Shown here: positions 15,001-23,858 of the stretch, in pieces
Layout of the letters: every line of letters starts with the position of its first letter
Numbering within the stretch: position 1 is the stretch's first letter
Assembly: GCA_016165875.1 (NCBI GenBank)
Contig: JABBOT010000082.1
Coordinates: forward strand, 3,550,430 to 3,614,429
Direction: 5' to 3'
From: Acanthopleura granulata
Lineage: Eukaryota > Mollusca > Polyplacophora > Chitonida > Chitonidae
Length of the DNA: 64,000 nt
Translations under genes and position numbers: made by a program
Notes under the pieces: generated by a model
What the model was told of the DNA's origin: nothing
Seen by the model: only the letters and a program-made list of their open reading frames with translations
The model's database searches: none

Positions 15001-16055
15001 ATGTAGTATAACACCTGTGCCTGTATTTAATGCTTAAAATTACGAGTTACGCCACGTTCAGCAGGGCTAAAAGAATGACGTCATTGTCTTTCAGCATGTT
15101 CATTATGGTACCAAAAGTCCATCGGGGCATCTTAGTCTTTATTTCCATTTTAATCAGTGTAAAACATGCCCCTAAACAACGAAGACCATATTTGGGTCTT
15201 TTAGATGGTGCTTATTCTCTTTAAATGCGGTCCTTTGTTTTGAGTGAAACACTATGTAAATATACCACACTGTATCACATTGCTTAAACGAGAAAAAAGT
15301 AGTTTCGTTATGACCTTTCTAGGGGTCTAGGGGCCTCCTAGGCCGCGGAAGCCCCTCGCACCCAGATGCCCAAAGACGCATTGTGATCAATATTTAGCCA
15401 CTAAAGTGAAGAGATTAAAATGTCTTGTATAATTAGAGTTGACCTAATTTTAGCTTGTTCCTACACGATATCCTGTTAAAAATGTTGACTGTCAAGTAGG
15501 CCTGTTATGCTATATTAACCGATATATGTGCTGAAATGTCTATTCATATCAGTGGTTATTGTACCATATGCAATAAATAAAAGTGAGAATATCTCTATAT
15601 GTTAAGTTCTGTTATTAGGCTATCATTAGAAATAAGGTATGTGCATGGGATAAGACATATTCTTGTACTTTAATCACAGACATGGACTCTGAATGCAGAG
15701 AAAAAAATGCCATTGTAATTTAAATCGAGAAATATCATCACGATTTTAAGGCTACTGGATCCTGTGATACCTGGGGTTTAACGTCAGTAATATTTAAGTC
15801 ATATGACAACGAAGACTCATTTGTATGACCAAACCTGGAGTCTTTAGATTTGTGCTTGGCGTGTATGAACATAGCAATATCACTCACACTGCTGACCCGC
15901 GGCCGTGCAAATAAAAGCTGACAAAAGCAGATGCCGCTTGTAAGATAATAAATAAATAAATGAATTATTCAGGATGTTTAAATTATTAGGATTTCATATT
16001 ACCTGACAAATACGGTGATGATCACAAGTCCTGTGCAGAGAAATACACCCTTCAT
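6017..16055 (-). CDS. Secreted CAP/CRISP-like protein with C-terminal ShK domain (9 exons)
   Basis: Exons in transcript order are 16055-16003, 14622-14418, 12749-12673, 11877-11718, 10896-10778, 8843-8746, 7902-7870, 7167-7038 and 6041-6017. They total 900 nt with all phases compatible, giving 299 residues. Residues 1-18 form a hydrophobic signal peptide. RHKR at 43-46 is a furin-type site, so a short propeptide is likely. Residues about 60-205 are a CAP (SCP/antigen 5/PR-1) domain, recognised by LAQQTANTC, SNYKQIIWYNT, FGCGKKFC and WVCNY. A cysteine-rich hinge follows (PCSYC, CRVC), then a ShK-type domain at about 256-296 ending WCEIYLC. This order is that of cysteine-rich secretory proteins, which include reproductive, immune and venom members; sequence alone does not say which. 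Two of the four cavity residues of the CAP tetrad are replaced. Exons 4 and 8 have amplified donor junctions. Confidence 0.88.
6195..7086 (-). repeat. 57-bp tandem array of the exon 8 end plus 5' splice site
   Basis: About 16 copies of a unit near 57 bp, the first being the real end of CAP exon 8. Read on the minus strand, units carry a version of EYFPYMKENC followed by a GTAAGTAAAC-like donor. Copies diverge with distance from the exon. No acceptor precedes the intronic copies, so they are not independent exons. Confidence 0.9.
7038..7167 (-). CDS. CAP gene exon 8 (ShK domain)
   Basis: Acceptor CCGTGCAG, donor GTAAGT. Encodes most of the ShK-type domain with the cysteine pattern VC, SCC, YC, NC, WC. 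Its last ~47 nt plus the donor form the unit of the adjoining tandem array; in every intronic copy checked the equivalent frame meets TAA within the donor, so the exon-proximal donor is the likely one. Confidence 0.85.
7870..7902 (-). CDS. CAP gene exon 7 (33-nt microexon)
   Basis: Acceptor TTTTTCAG, donor GTAAGT. Only 33 nt, encoding VCDPTVDAQC between split arginine codons. It adds two cysteines to the hinge; skipping it would keep the frame. Confidence 0.78.
7905..8740. other. CAP intron 6 with an inverted-repeat element
   Basis: Arms GAAATCTTCCGGTTAAATCC (from about 8320) and its near reverse complement (about 8415-8434) flank a further small palindrome, TTAATCTTTAGATTAA (8371-8386). Weaker pairing continues outward to about 8300 and 8460. 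It resembles a small foldback MITE; no transposase is present. Confidence 0.5.
8746..8843 (-). CDS. CAP gene exon 6 (end of CAP domain, hinge)
   Basis: Acceptor TTTCACAG, donor GTAAGT. Encodes HPYLASDVPCSYC and CERNQC, matching the cysteine-rich hinge after CAP domains. Leaves phase 1. Confidence 0.85.
9215..9372 (-). mobile_element. SINE fragment, tRNA-like head
   Basis: On the minus strand a tRNA-like segment with GGCGCAGTGGTTGGAGT and GGTTCGATCC leads into a body with GTGACTGGGTAGGTGTC, related to SINE family B of this window. Truncated at the 3' end. Confidence 0.55.
9608..9945. repeat. Minisatellite, unit ~28 bp
   Basis: About 12 copies of a variable unit around GGGGTAGGTGTCATGTCT with TACTGAA, GTTGTGA or ATACTGTGA variants in a partly alternating order, in CAP intron 5. 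Confidence 0.85.
10221..10430 (-). mobile_element. SINE family A, internally deleted
   Basis: Minus-strand copy running from TGGAGGTC-like tRNA head to an A/T-rich tail (TTTATTTATTTATTTGATTGG as read on plus). The middle, normally carrying TTTCCTCCCACCATAATGCTGG, is missing. Confidence 0.8.
10452..10755 (-). mobile_element. SINE family B
   Basis: Minus-strand copy with GTGACTGGGTGGGGTGTCAT, GTCTGGTGTCTTCGTCATGA and a 3' part matching GTTGAATACGACTTAAAACC. Directly abuts the family A copy at 10221-10430. Confidence 0.75.
10778..10896 (-). CDS. CAP gene exon 5 (CAP signature)
   Basis: Acceptor CCGTACAG. Encodes IIWYNTNYFGCGKKFC and WMWVCNYMEV, the two CAP signature regions. The donor is GT|GTAAGT; the alternative two bases earlier would place a stop at the start of the next exon, so this choice is forced by frame. 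Confidence 0.92.
10978..11785 (-). repeat. ~68-bp tandem array of the exon 4 end plus 5' splice site
   Basis: About 11-12 degenerate copies of the last ~50 nt of CAP exon 4 plus its donor, spread through intron 4. Read on minus, units carry GAGACGAACACGTGTGCGG, a form of TCTAACTACAAGCAG and GTGAGTTTACTA. Some copies keep a good GTGAGT donor; others are changed. Confidence 0.88.
11718..11877 (-). CDS. CAP gene exon 4
   Basis: Acceptor TGTTTCAG, donor GTGAGC. Encodes residues 113-165, ending TCSNYKQ just before the CAP signature. Q121 stands where the family normally has the Glu of GEN, and N162 where it has the His of HYTQ. The exon's 3' end and donor are repeated many times in the downstream intron. 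Confidence 0.88.
12421..12532 (+). mobile_element. SINE family A, 5'-truncated
   Basis: Begins GGTCGTGGGTTTTCCCC and ends with TATTCTTGAGTAGGGCG and CCAATCAAATAAATAAG. Lies antisense to the CAP gene in intron 3's upstream neighbour region. Confidence 0.85.
12673..12749 (-). CDS. CAP gene exon 3
   Basis: Acceptor TTTAAAG, donor GTAAGT. Encodes QYGEDLANLAQQTANTC, the classic CAP helix LAxxAQxxAxxC. Leaves phase 2. Confidence 0.87.
13691..13938 (-). mobile_element. SINE family A, near full length
   Basis: Minus-strand copy with the head GGGGCCTCCATGATTCAGTC, a body including GAGTTCAAGTCCAGCTC and TTCCCACCGTAATGCTGG, and a degenerate tail. In CAP intron 2. Confidence 0.9.
14033..14395. repeat. 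Repeat element with inverted modules
   Basis: AGCTAAGCCGG (from 14046) recurs inverted as CCGGCTTAGCT (to 14369), and GTTCACACG-type segments lie near both ends in opposite orientation. GGTTTAAA/TTTAAACC motifs recur inside. It may be a composite or rearranged MITE next to CAP exon 2. Confidence 0.45.
14418..14622 (-). CDS. CAP gene exon 2 (propeptide, helix 1)
   Basis: Acceptor TCAAATAG, donor GTGAGA. Encodes the propeptide with RHKR (residues 43-46) and the first CAP helix with ELHLKLREEAGA, where the cavity His69 lies. The open frame runs on into the intron past the donor; that extension is not coding. Confidence 0.85.
16003..16055 (-). CDS. CAP gene exon 1 (signal peptide)
   Basis: The ATG at 16055-16053 opens a basic-then-hydrophobic signal peptide, MKGVFLCTGLVIITVFV. 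The exon ends AG before GTAATA, leaving phase 2. Confidence 0.8.
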
Positions 16056-16079
16056 GCTGGCGGTAATAAGTACAAACCT

Positions 16080-16120
16080 GTTATGAGTCTGAATGAAGGC
16101 CTTCAGCTGATATATCGGAG
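16080..16120 (-). promoter_or_regulatory. Candidate core promoter of the CAP gene
   Basis: On the minus strand GATATATC (about 16110-16117) is followed some 25-30 bases later by TCATTCAG, resembling a TATA box plus initiator. This would give a 5' UTR of about 30 bases. Confidence 0.3.
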
Positions 16121-16385
16121 TATTAGCAGCAAAAGCCAGTAAAACGTGGGTGGGATGTTTTTCAGGACAAAACGTGTCACTGACGTGGCCGCGCTGCACC
16201 CGTGTTATTTCAGGCTTTTAAAATACATGGCAATCCCGTTTTGAAACATAATCTTTTCTTTTCAACATAAACACACACGTGTAAGCATGTTGCGTTATAT
16301 ACCAGTGCATATATCTGTATTTTTTTCTGGCATTTTCATTTGGCTATAGGGAAGACAACTGCATGCATCTCTCACATTGCTGTAT

Positions 16386-16584
16386 ATTTTTATTTGATGG
16401 GTGTTTTACGCGTTACTCAAGAATATGTCACTTATACGACGGCGGCCAGCATTGTTGTGGGAGGAAACCTGGCAGAGCCCGGGGGAAACCCACGACCATC
16501 CGTCGATTGTTGGCAGACCTTCCCGTGTACGCCCGGAGAGGAAGCCAGCATGAGCTGGAACTCACAGTGACCACATTGGTGGCG
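16386..16584 (-). mobile_element. SINE family A, 5'-truncated
   Basis: Minus-strand copy with TTGAGTAACGCGTAAAACACC, CCCACAACAATGCTGG and GGCTTCCTCTCCGGGCGTAC. Upstream of the CAP gene. Confidence 0.88.
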
Positions 16585-16589
16585 CACAG

Positions 16590-17050
16590 TACTGTACTCA
16601 ACCTGTCTATAATGAACGGTTACTCTGCCGCCGTGCTATAGAATATATAGATAGTTGTCTTCAATTAAGAAGAAGCTAAGAGTATAACAGTCAGTACAGT
16701 TACAATCACCTGGCACACTGGAGTGCTTTACAATTAGGATATTGGGTTGCTTTTCACGCCCTAGGTAATTCGGCTAAAAGTTGTGTTGTGTATTTTTATA
16801 ACGTAGGCCTATTACTGGTGCAGTTCAAGAGAACAATTTGGGACCGAAACGCCTTTGTGCGGGTAAAACATCCCATTACCGGCGTATCCATAGGCCCTAC
16901 ATCATTGAATCTGACAAGAAAGCAAAAAAAAAAAAAACAGAAGAAACCTTCACTTACCTTCGCAAAGTTTGAACACTTTCACTGGAGAAACACGGCAAAT
17001 TTGCACAAAAGGTTTCAAGTACCATTCCTAATTATTAATGATAAGATGAA
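16590..17050. other. Unassigned intergenic sequence
   Basis: A poly-A run at about 16926-16938 and no recognised exon or repeat family. Confidence 0.35.
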
Positions 17051-17660
17051 TTCAGATTTCCAATGGTCATGAAATTTCCATTAGGCATGATGGATAGAAG
17101 GTTTAAATATCCACTGGTCATGGCCAGAAAGATGCAAAAGTTCCTTTGGTCATTATGGCCAGAAAGATGCAAATTTCCATTGATCATATTGGTTAAAGGG
17201 ATGTAAATTTCCAATGGTCATGGCGGTCAGAAGGGTTTAAATTTCCATTTGCCATGATAAGAAAGGTTCAAATTTCCATTTGCCATGATGATAAGAAAGG
17301 TTCAAATTTCCATTTGCCATGATAAGAAACGTTCAACTTTCCATTTGCCATGATGATAAGAAAGGTTCAAATTTCCATTTGCCATGATGAGAAAGGTTCA
17401 AATTTCCATTTGCCATGATGATAAGAAAGGTTCAAATTTCCACTTGTCATTGTGGTCAGAAGTGTTCAAATTTTCATTGATCATGATGGTATAAGAGGGG
17501 TTCGAATTTCCAATGGTCATCATGGTCAGAAAAAATACTAATTTCCATTGGTCAAACAGAGTCAGAAGGTCTCAAATTTCCATTGATGATCACAAATACA
17601 TGTATTCAAATTTCTTATAGTCATGATGGTCAGAGGGATTCAAGTTTTCATTTACCGGGG
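17050..17660. repeat. Minisatellite, unit ~34 bp with variants
   Basis: Some 17-18 degenerate copies around AAATTTCCATTGGTCATGAT followed by GGTCAGAAAGGTTC. The central block (17230-17430) is more uniform, with TTTGCCATGATGATAAGAAA, suggesting a later expansion. Confidence 0.85.
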
Positions 17661-17891
17661 CTGTCAGAAAGGTTCACACTTTAATAGCTCTTGATTGTCA
17701 GAAAAACACAAATTCCCACTGCTTTCCATGTTAGCGCTAAATTGTTCTTGATGGCCAAAAGTATTGAACAACCATTTTAGACTGGCCGCTTCATTATCTT
17801 GGTCAGCTGATGAGGCTGAAGGTATGGAATTCATGTAGACTTATACCCCAGTTAATTGGGTTAATGACTATTTCAATAAATAAGACATGGC

Positions 17892-18108
17892 AGGGTCCTC
17901 AGTGGCCGAGGGCATTAGCGCACTGAACCGGGTGCCATTCACCACTGCGAACGTTGGGAGTCCAGCTCATAATGATCGGCAACCTGCGGATGGTCGTGGG
18001 TTTACCCTGGGGTCTGCAGGGTTTCCTCCCACCATAATGCTGGCCATCGTCGTATATGTGAAATATTCTTGAGTAGGGTGTAAAACACAAGTTAAATAAA
18101 TAAATAAG
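17892..18108 (+). mobile_element. SINE family A
   Basis: tRNA-like head (GTCCTCAGTGGCCGAGGGC), body with TTTCCTCCCACCATAATGCT, and end TATTCTTGAGTAGGGTGTAA followed by AAATAAATAAATAAG. A short internal deletion removes part of the middle. Confidence 0.9.
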
Positions 18109-18206
18109 ACAGGCGTCAGGATAATAGATGGAGAAAGCCGCATATTATCGAGGATGTCCCTGAAATGGCATAATATCTTCGACACATTTGTTAGTACATG
18201 ATGTAC

Positions 18207-18266
18207 TATTTATTTATTTATTTGATTATTGCTTTATGCCGTGCTCAAAAATAGTTTATTTATACA
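18207..18266 (-). mobile_element. SINE family A tail fragment
   Basis: Only the 3' end in minus orientation: TTATTTATTTGATTATTGC then GCCGTGCTCAAAAATAG as read on plus. Confidence 0.65.
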
Positions 18267-18351
18267 ACAGCGAACAGTGTTGTGAACGAAAATGTATTAA
18301 GGATTTGTGCTGTAGAAACGAACCGATATTGTTTCACCTTTTTTTTTTACA

Positions 18352-18630
18352 GATAATGTTACATCGACCGATACTGTTGTAAACACCACCCATAATGTTA
18401 AAAACTTTTTCTGCATATTACAACATTGTCGGTTAAAAATTGCTAGAGCATCGGTTAGAGGAGAAATTGCGACATTATCGGTAAAAATTTTCTACAGTAT
18501 CGGTTGGAAGTTATTTATCATTAACGGTCGTTTTGACAAGAGTATCAGCCGTTGTAACATTATCGGTCAAAAAGTGATACAATATCGGTTGGTTACTACA
18601 GGAAGGGTCATTACCACATTATCCGTCGGA
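18352..18630. repeat. Degenerate tandem repeat with ATTATCGGT motifs
   Basis: Alternating CATTATCGGTTAAAAATT-like and CTACAGTATCGGTTGG-like segments recur about every 55-60 bp, four or five times. Confidence 0.6.
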
Positions 18631-19247
18631 ACAGCCAGCATTAGGGTGGGAGGGAAGACATTATGTATGAATAGTGCAACAACACATACAATCCTAAGGT
18701 GATGTCCATGAATTCGTTTCGTGGACATCACTATAGGCTACTTAGCCTGGCTGTCTACTGCGACCACGAAACGTGTACCATCAGCGAAACATGTTTCTGC
18801 CAGATTTACGCACATGAACGACTGTCTAAAATAAACTGTCAAAATCACGAATAGTGTGTTGTCTTTCGGTGATATCCAAAGAAATAACAACAAGGTTTGT
18901 CTCAGAGCCGAAGAAAAGGAGATCAATTGCATCGATTTTCGAAGTCTGCACAATCTTTTCCTTCACCTGCGTGCTTATTTATTAACAGCCACACCCACGC
19001 CTGCGTGACATGGCTAGTTTCTTCGCTATATATGGATAGTTTAATGTTAACAACTCTGAAACGTGACCGATGATTTTTTTTTTTTTTTGTACCGGAACTT
19101 GTTAATAGACTTATTTGGGCGATTCCCCAGTTGGTTACTATTAAGTGAAATTACCTGCAGTATGAAAATGACCATGTAGAATCTGACATACTAATACAGG
19201 CTGCATACCAACACCGCCTCCCAACACCGCCTCCCAACACCGCCTCG

Positions 19248-19545
19248 ACCGCCTCTGTGGTCTAGTCGGTAAAGCGTCCGCCTCGCGGTGCGGGAGATCC
19301 AGGTTCAAAAATAGTATACTTGTTGCTGCCTCTCTTCGCGCTCAGTATTAAGAGGTCAGAGCAAGGAAACAGGACTGGTCGACCAGGTGTCAGTATAATG
19401 AGATTGGGTGGGGTGTCATGTCTGATTTTCCAGTGGAGGCGGCATGCCACAAAAAGACACACTAAATATGCACACACCAGAAGGACAGAAGTCATATGAC
19501 TGAAACATTGTTAAGTACGATGTACGTTGAATCACAAGCACTCTC
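19248..19545 (+). mobile_element. SINE family B
   Basis: Clear tRNA-like head with box A (TGGTCTAGTCGGTAAAGCG) and GGGAGATCCAGGTTC, then the family B body AGCAAGGAAACAGGACTGGT and GGGTGGGGTGTCATGTCTG, and end TTGTTAAGTACGATGTACG. Confidence 0.82.
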
Positions 19546-19745
19546 TTAACAGCGCCTAATGTGTAGGCTACCAGTACTGACCAGCATCCACTTAATTATT
19601 TATTCATTCACGGAAGACTCACTAGTCATATACTGTACAAGTAGCGTAGAAGGAAATAAGGCTACCATTGATCGGCCAGGCTCAGTCAATGTAGTCCTAC
19701 ATTGTAACTAGAGATTACTGTCAAACAAATTTATTCGCTCCAAAT

Positions 19746-20007
19746 CTAGTCTCCTTGGCCGAGGGCATTAGCGCACCAGTGCAGTGTAATGATCCAGGTG
19801 TCCCTCACCAATGTGATCGTTGTGAGTTCAAGCCCCTGGTAGCTCACGCTGACTCCCTCCCCGGCCCTGGATGTACGTGGGAAGGTCCTCCAGCAACATG
19901 AGCATGGCCGTGGGGTTCCTCCTCGCTCTGCCTGGTTTCCTCCCACCATAGCCTTAATACTTGCCGATGTCGAATGCGTGAAATACAATTTTATAAATAA
20001 ATCAAAT
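19746..20007 (+). mobile_element. SINE family A, full length
   Basis: Head CTCCTTGGCCGAGGGCATTA, B-box-like GAGTTCAAGCC, body TTTCCTCCCACCATA, and AAATAAATCAAA end. Somewhat diverged. Confidence 0.85.
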
Positions 20008-20879
20008 CTAATCTTCTCACTTAGGCCGAATTTAGGCCTAACTGTTTACATATTGGAATATATATTGGTCTACGTACGCGTATGCTTATAGCCTGTTATA
20101 ATAGGCAGCCGATATCCTAAATAGGTCTACAGGGTAAATAAAGCAGAACTTAGCTCAAATGTAAGAGATTTCAGATCTGGTAATACAAGAAACGCCGTGT
20201 CAATAAACACAATGTAGGCCTGATTATAATTTCGTTAACAATCAGTTATCAGTGTGAACAGATAATTAAACATCCATATATGTACAGATCGAGGACCAAA
20301 TGGGCTTTGGTCTTTGTGCTTAATATAAGAATTTTGGCCCATAAGAAACAGATGGTACGCCTGAAGACATGTATTGTACGTTTCCTAGCTCTAGCTCACA
20401 TGTACCGGTAGGCTACGCGTACCGATAGAAAGCCTAGTCAACAAAGGAGATGCGCAGACCTGTCTATCGTAAGTGGAATGACGTATAGGCCGAAAGTAAA
20501 CCAGTGCCAAGTGTTTTACTGGTTGGTGTTATACATACGACATAAAGCCTGAGTTGCGCTGTACTTTCTTTGCCTTGGGATGAGTCATTTCCAAAAGAGG
20601 ACTGAATGACGGCGCTGGCTGGCACTGTCAAATGCCTGGATACATAATGTAGGCCTACTGAGCATATGTTCCGTCGTTTAAATCCTGACAATCTGAAAAG
20701 GGGACTTGAATTTTTAACTCTGCACAGTTCATTATTCATCTCTGGCTACTTCAGCCTTTAAAAAAGTGGCACTCAGTGTAGTCCTACCATTTGTTTTGCT
20801 AATACCACACCATTGGTCTGAGATGTGGAATGATGAGAACTTGACGCGATAGAAGAGAACTCTTTTATTTTGGAGGAAG

Positions 20880-20990
20880 ATTTAGTGATAGATATGGCCG
20901 CCTCCTGTGCTCTGTGACAGATGAAAAGCAGATGTTTGTGACGAGTATAGCGAGTGTCTGACTTTGGCTACAGCGGAGGGGAAACGTTGC
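20880..20990 (+). promoter_or_regulatory. Candidate promoter and 5' non-coding exon of METTL13
   Basis: METTL13 exon 1 is preceded directly by an acceptor (TATTTCAG at 23748-23755), so a non-coding exon must lie upstream. A G/C-richer patch with GATATGGCCGCCTCC ends at a strong donor, GTAAGT, at 20991. This pairing is inference only. Confidence 0.28.
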
Positions 20991-21289
20991 GTAAGTGGAA
21001 CACTAAACCATACTGTTATATGACATGTCTGTGACAGTCATTTCGTGCAGGTCTTGTTTTCCGCCCAGTGCAGAAATTTCAAAGACTCCGTTTCGACCGG
21101 TCCGCGGTCGCTCAAATAAACTAACCGGTGTTGTCCAAGTTCTTTCTGTTGCCATTATGATACTTTCTTGCCATGTTAATGTACTAAATTTCTTTAAATG
21201 ATTTATATTGGATGCGTTATGCACAGTTGGCTGCTAGTAAGAAGTAAGCATTTTCTGCTTGCCAAAGTCCATTAATTGGACATCCTGTA

Positions 21290-21440
21290 CCCATTGTAAA
21301 AACACATGATAGTCAACTTGTAGTAGTCCAAAATATAGTCCTGCTACTCCCAGGAAATTAAATGGAAGGTTGTATGACTCCACTGTTATAGCGACATCCA
21401 AATATCGAAGGGACAGTGGAGTTTATATAGGGATATCCTA
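21290..21440. repeat. Copy of a dispersed palindromic module
   Basis: ACTCCACTGT (from about 21379) and ACAGTGGAGT about 26 bases later are exact reverse complements around TATAGCGACATCCAAATATC. A related module lies after the 32-bp array near 56780-56870. Confidence 0.5.
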
Positions 21441-22276
21441 GATTGGAGATTTTTTAAGGTGAAGTTGTTGTCACCTGGTAGAGTGGCATTAATTCATTGA
21501 AGAACCAGCTTTTCACAATGAATTTCTGAAGAGTGTGTCTTCGAAAAGCAAAAGCATAAACCCGGTCTTCACCACTTCCTGAGATTGCACTGATGTTAGG
21601 TCTGGCCAGTTTTGGTCATGTGTTGAACTGAGGTTGCAGTCTACAAGTGCATTCGAGACCGCGGTCATCCGGGCATTAGCGGTTTTACTCGCCCTAACAC
21701 GCTTCGTTTACGCAGACATGGCAGTGAAAATGTTGCCTAAATAACATAGAAGTTAATAGGGAGTTCTGCTTCACAGCCTCTGAAGTCCAAAACTAGGTTT
21801 CCTTAACGTTTACATTTTACATATGCTATGTAGATTTTTCTTTTGAAAAATATACTGTAATTTCTGGTTATTTTAATCAGTAGATCTGAGAGAGTATTGT
21901 CCAGTGTTGTTCATTTTCGTATTCCTTCCCATGTTATCTTTCACCTCCTTGTCTGCTTGCTGCTGCCTCAAGCAGGTGAAGTGCCCGAATGTCCGCAGTC
22001 TTGAATAACATGGCAGAGGGTACTGTGTCAGTTGCCATTGCAGTTTGTTTGATGTACACCCATCAAGTCTATCAATATGCCTGGTCGGAATTTCAAGAAT
22101 CTCACAAGTCCACACAGACAATCGGGGTAATCTCGCAAACAAATTGTGACAGAAGACAAGATTTTACGGTAGTTGTATAGTTGGCCTTCACTCAGAATAC
22201 TTGGGAGTTTCTGTGACATTTCGATGGTCGAGGCATTCAGATGGAGTTGGTCTTATCTATTAATGCAAAATATCGA

Positions 22277-22489
22277 TTTTAGCCATGTTGATTTGTCCAG
22301 CCTAAACCTGCGTGAACTGGGGAGACTCTGAAGTGCCGACTTATGTATTTTAGCCATGTTAATTTGTTCAGCCTCAACCTGCGTGAACTGGGGAGACTCT
22401 GAAGTGCCGACTTATGTATTTTAGCCATGTTAATTTGTCCAGCCTAAACCTGCGTGAACTGGGGAGACTCTGAAGTGCCGACTTATGTA
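22277..22489. repeat. 71-bp tandem repeat, 3 copies
   Basis: Three nearly identical 71-bp units starting TTTTAGCCATGTT and containing CTGCGTGAACTGGGGAGACT. Only a few substitutions separate them, so the expansion looks recent. Confidence 0.95.
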
Positions 22490-23191
22490 GCTTATGTAGG
22501 CAGTTACACGTTCCTTACATGTACCACTTTATCTGTCAATTTGCCACAAGTTGAAAGACACCATTGATCGGTTATGATCAGGCGTGTGGTCCTGATATTC
22601 TGTGATAGCGCTCAAACTGACCCAGCCTCTGTCAGCCATATTTGACAAGGGCAGATAACTGCATCAGGTATTTAAATGGACCACGCATTCATACTGATGG
22701 ACTAAAGAACTTGTTCAACCTTGCACAGGCACAGGTAAATGATTTTTGCATGACTATAGCTTCACACCATATCAACTATATTTCGCTCACGCTCATAGGG
22801 ATTGTAAGATTGATATTGTTGACCTGCTCGGTGAAACTGATGACATCCTCTGCACGGGACCAGAACAGCACCATAAACTTTACCACTCCCTGTTGAATTA
22901 ACTACCAATTGCTTGACATTTGGAATACAGCTTCTCAGCCAGGTGTGACTTTCCCCTCCTGTATGCAGGTATAACTTAAGCATGAGAACTGACACCTTCA
23001 TTCAAAAGATTTATCACATACTATTTAATGGGTAACTGAAGTGTCCTCAAGAAAAAAATATGATAGTTTTTGTATAATATGTGTGTTGTGATGTGGACAT
23101 ACATGTATTCTCGCTGTGACATTGAACAAGGCAGCTGCATTGATGTTAACAGCTTTACTGGAAGAATGTCTAAAGCATTTGAGAGTAGATC

Positions 23192-23288
23192 TCTGCTGGG
23201 TTTCCTCCCACCATAAAGCCGGTCGCCATTATGTATAAGTGAAAAATTCTTGAGTACGGCGTAAAATACCAGTCAAATAAATAAATAA
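23192..23288 (+). mobile_element. SINE family A, 5'-truncated
   Basis: CTGGGTTTCCTCCCACCATA, then ATTCTTGAGTACGGCGTAAA and CAAATAAATAAATAAC. Confidence 0.9.
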
Positions 23289-23755
23289 CAAATACATCTT
23301 GAAAATGGAAGCATCAGAAAAAGTTAGTTTTTATCTGTTTCTCCAAAACATATCTCAGAGGCACTGATCACATGAATATAAATTGTTCATAATTTGAGGA
23401 AGAAATCCAGACTCTCTCGACCATCATTGATTTTTTTTTTTCAAAATGCAAAGCTGGAGTACTGTAATTCTTTAACCTTTTCACATGTCAGCAAGGCGTT
23501 TATTCAAGCATTGCCTGAGGATATTTTCTGCGTAGACTGATACAAATACTTTTTTTATGCAGTCCTAAAATTGGCCAACCCAACCAAAGTAGTTTTGTCA
23601 CCAAAATCAAATTAAAAATGTGCCAGAGTTGCTCTGTTAATGAGTTACCGATAGTGTATGAAGAGTGTCTTATAGAAATGGCAATAGAAGGTATAGAATG
23701 AAGCAAAGTTGATGATTGTATGGCCAATTACCATTTTCCTTTGCGTATATTTCAG

Positions 23756-23858
23756 GTACTGTAATAATGGATTTGCTTCCACGTAGTCATAAAGAGTTTG
23801 GCTCTGCGGATTACTGGGACAAATTCTTCAAGAAAAGGGGAAGTAAAGCTTTTGAGTG
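23756..23858 (+). CDS. METTL13: METTL13 exon 1 (first coding)
   Basis: Acceptor at 23755, 11 nt of leader, then the ATG at 23767. Encodes [20 protein letters not shown] and on to FEW, matching the METTL13 N terminus. Donor GTAAGA, phase 2. Confidence 0.93.
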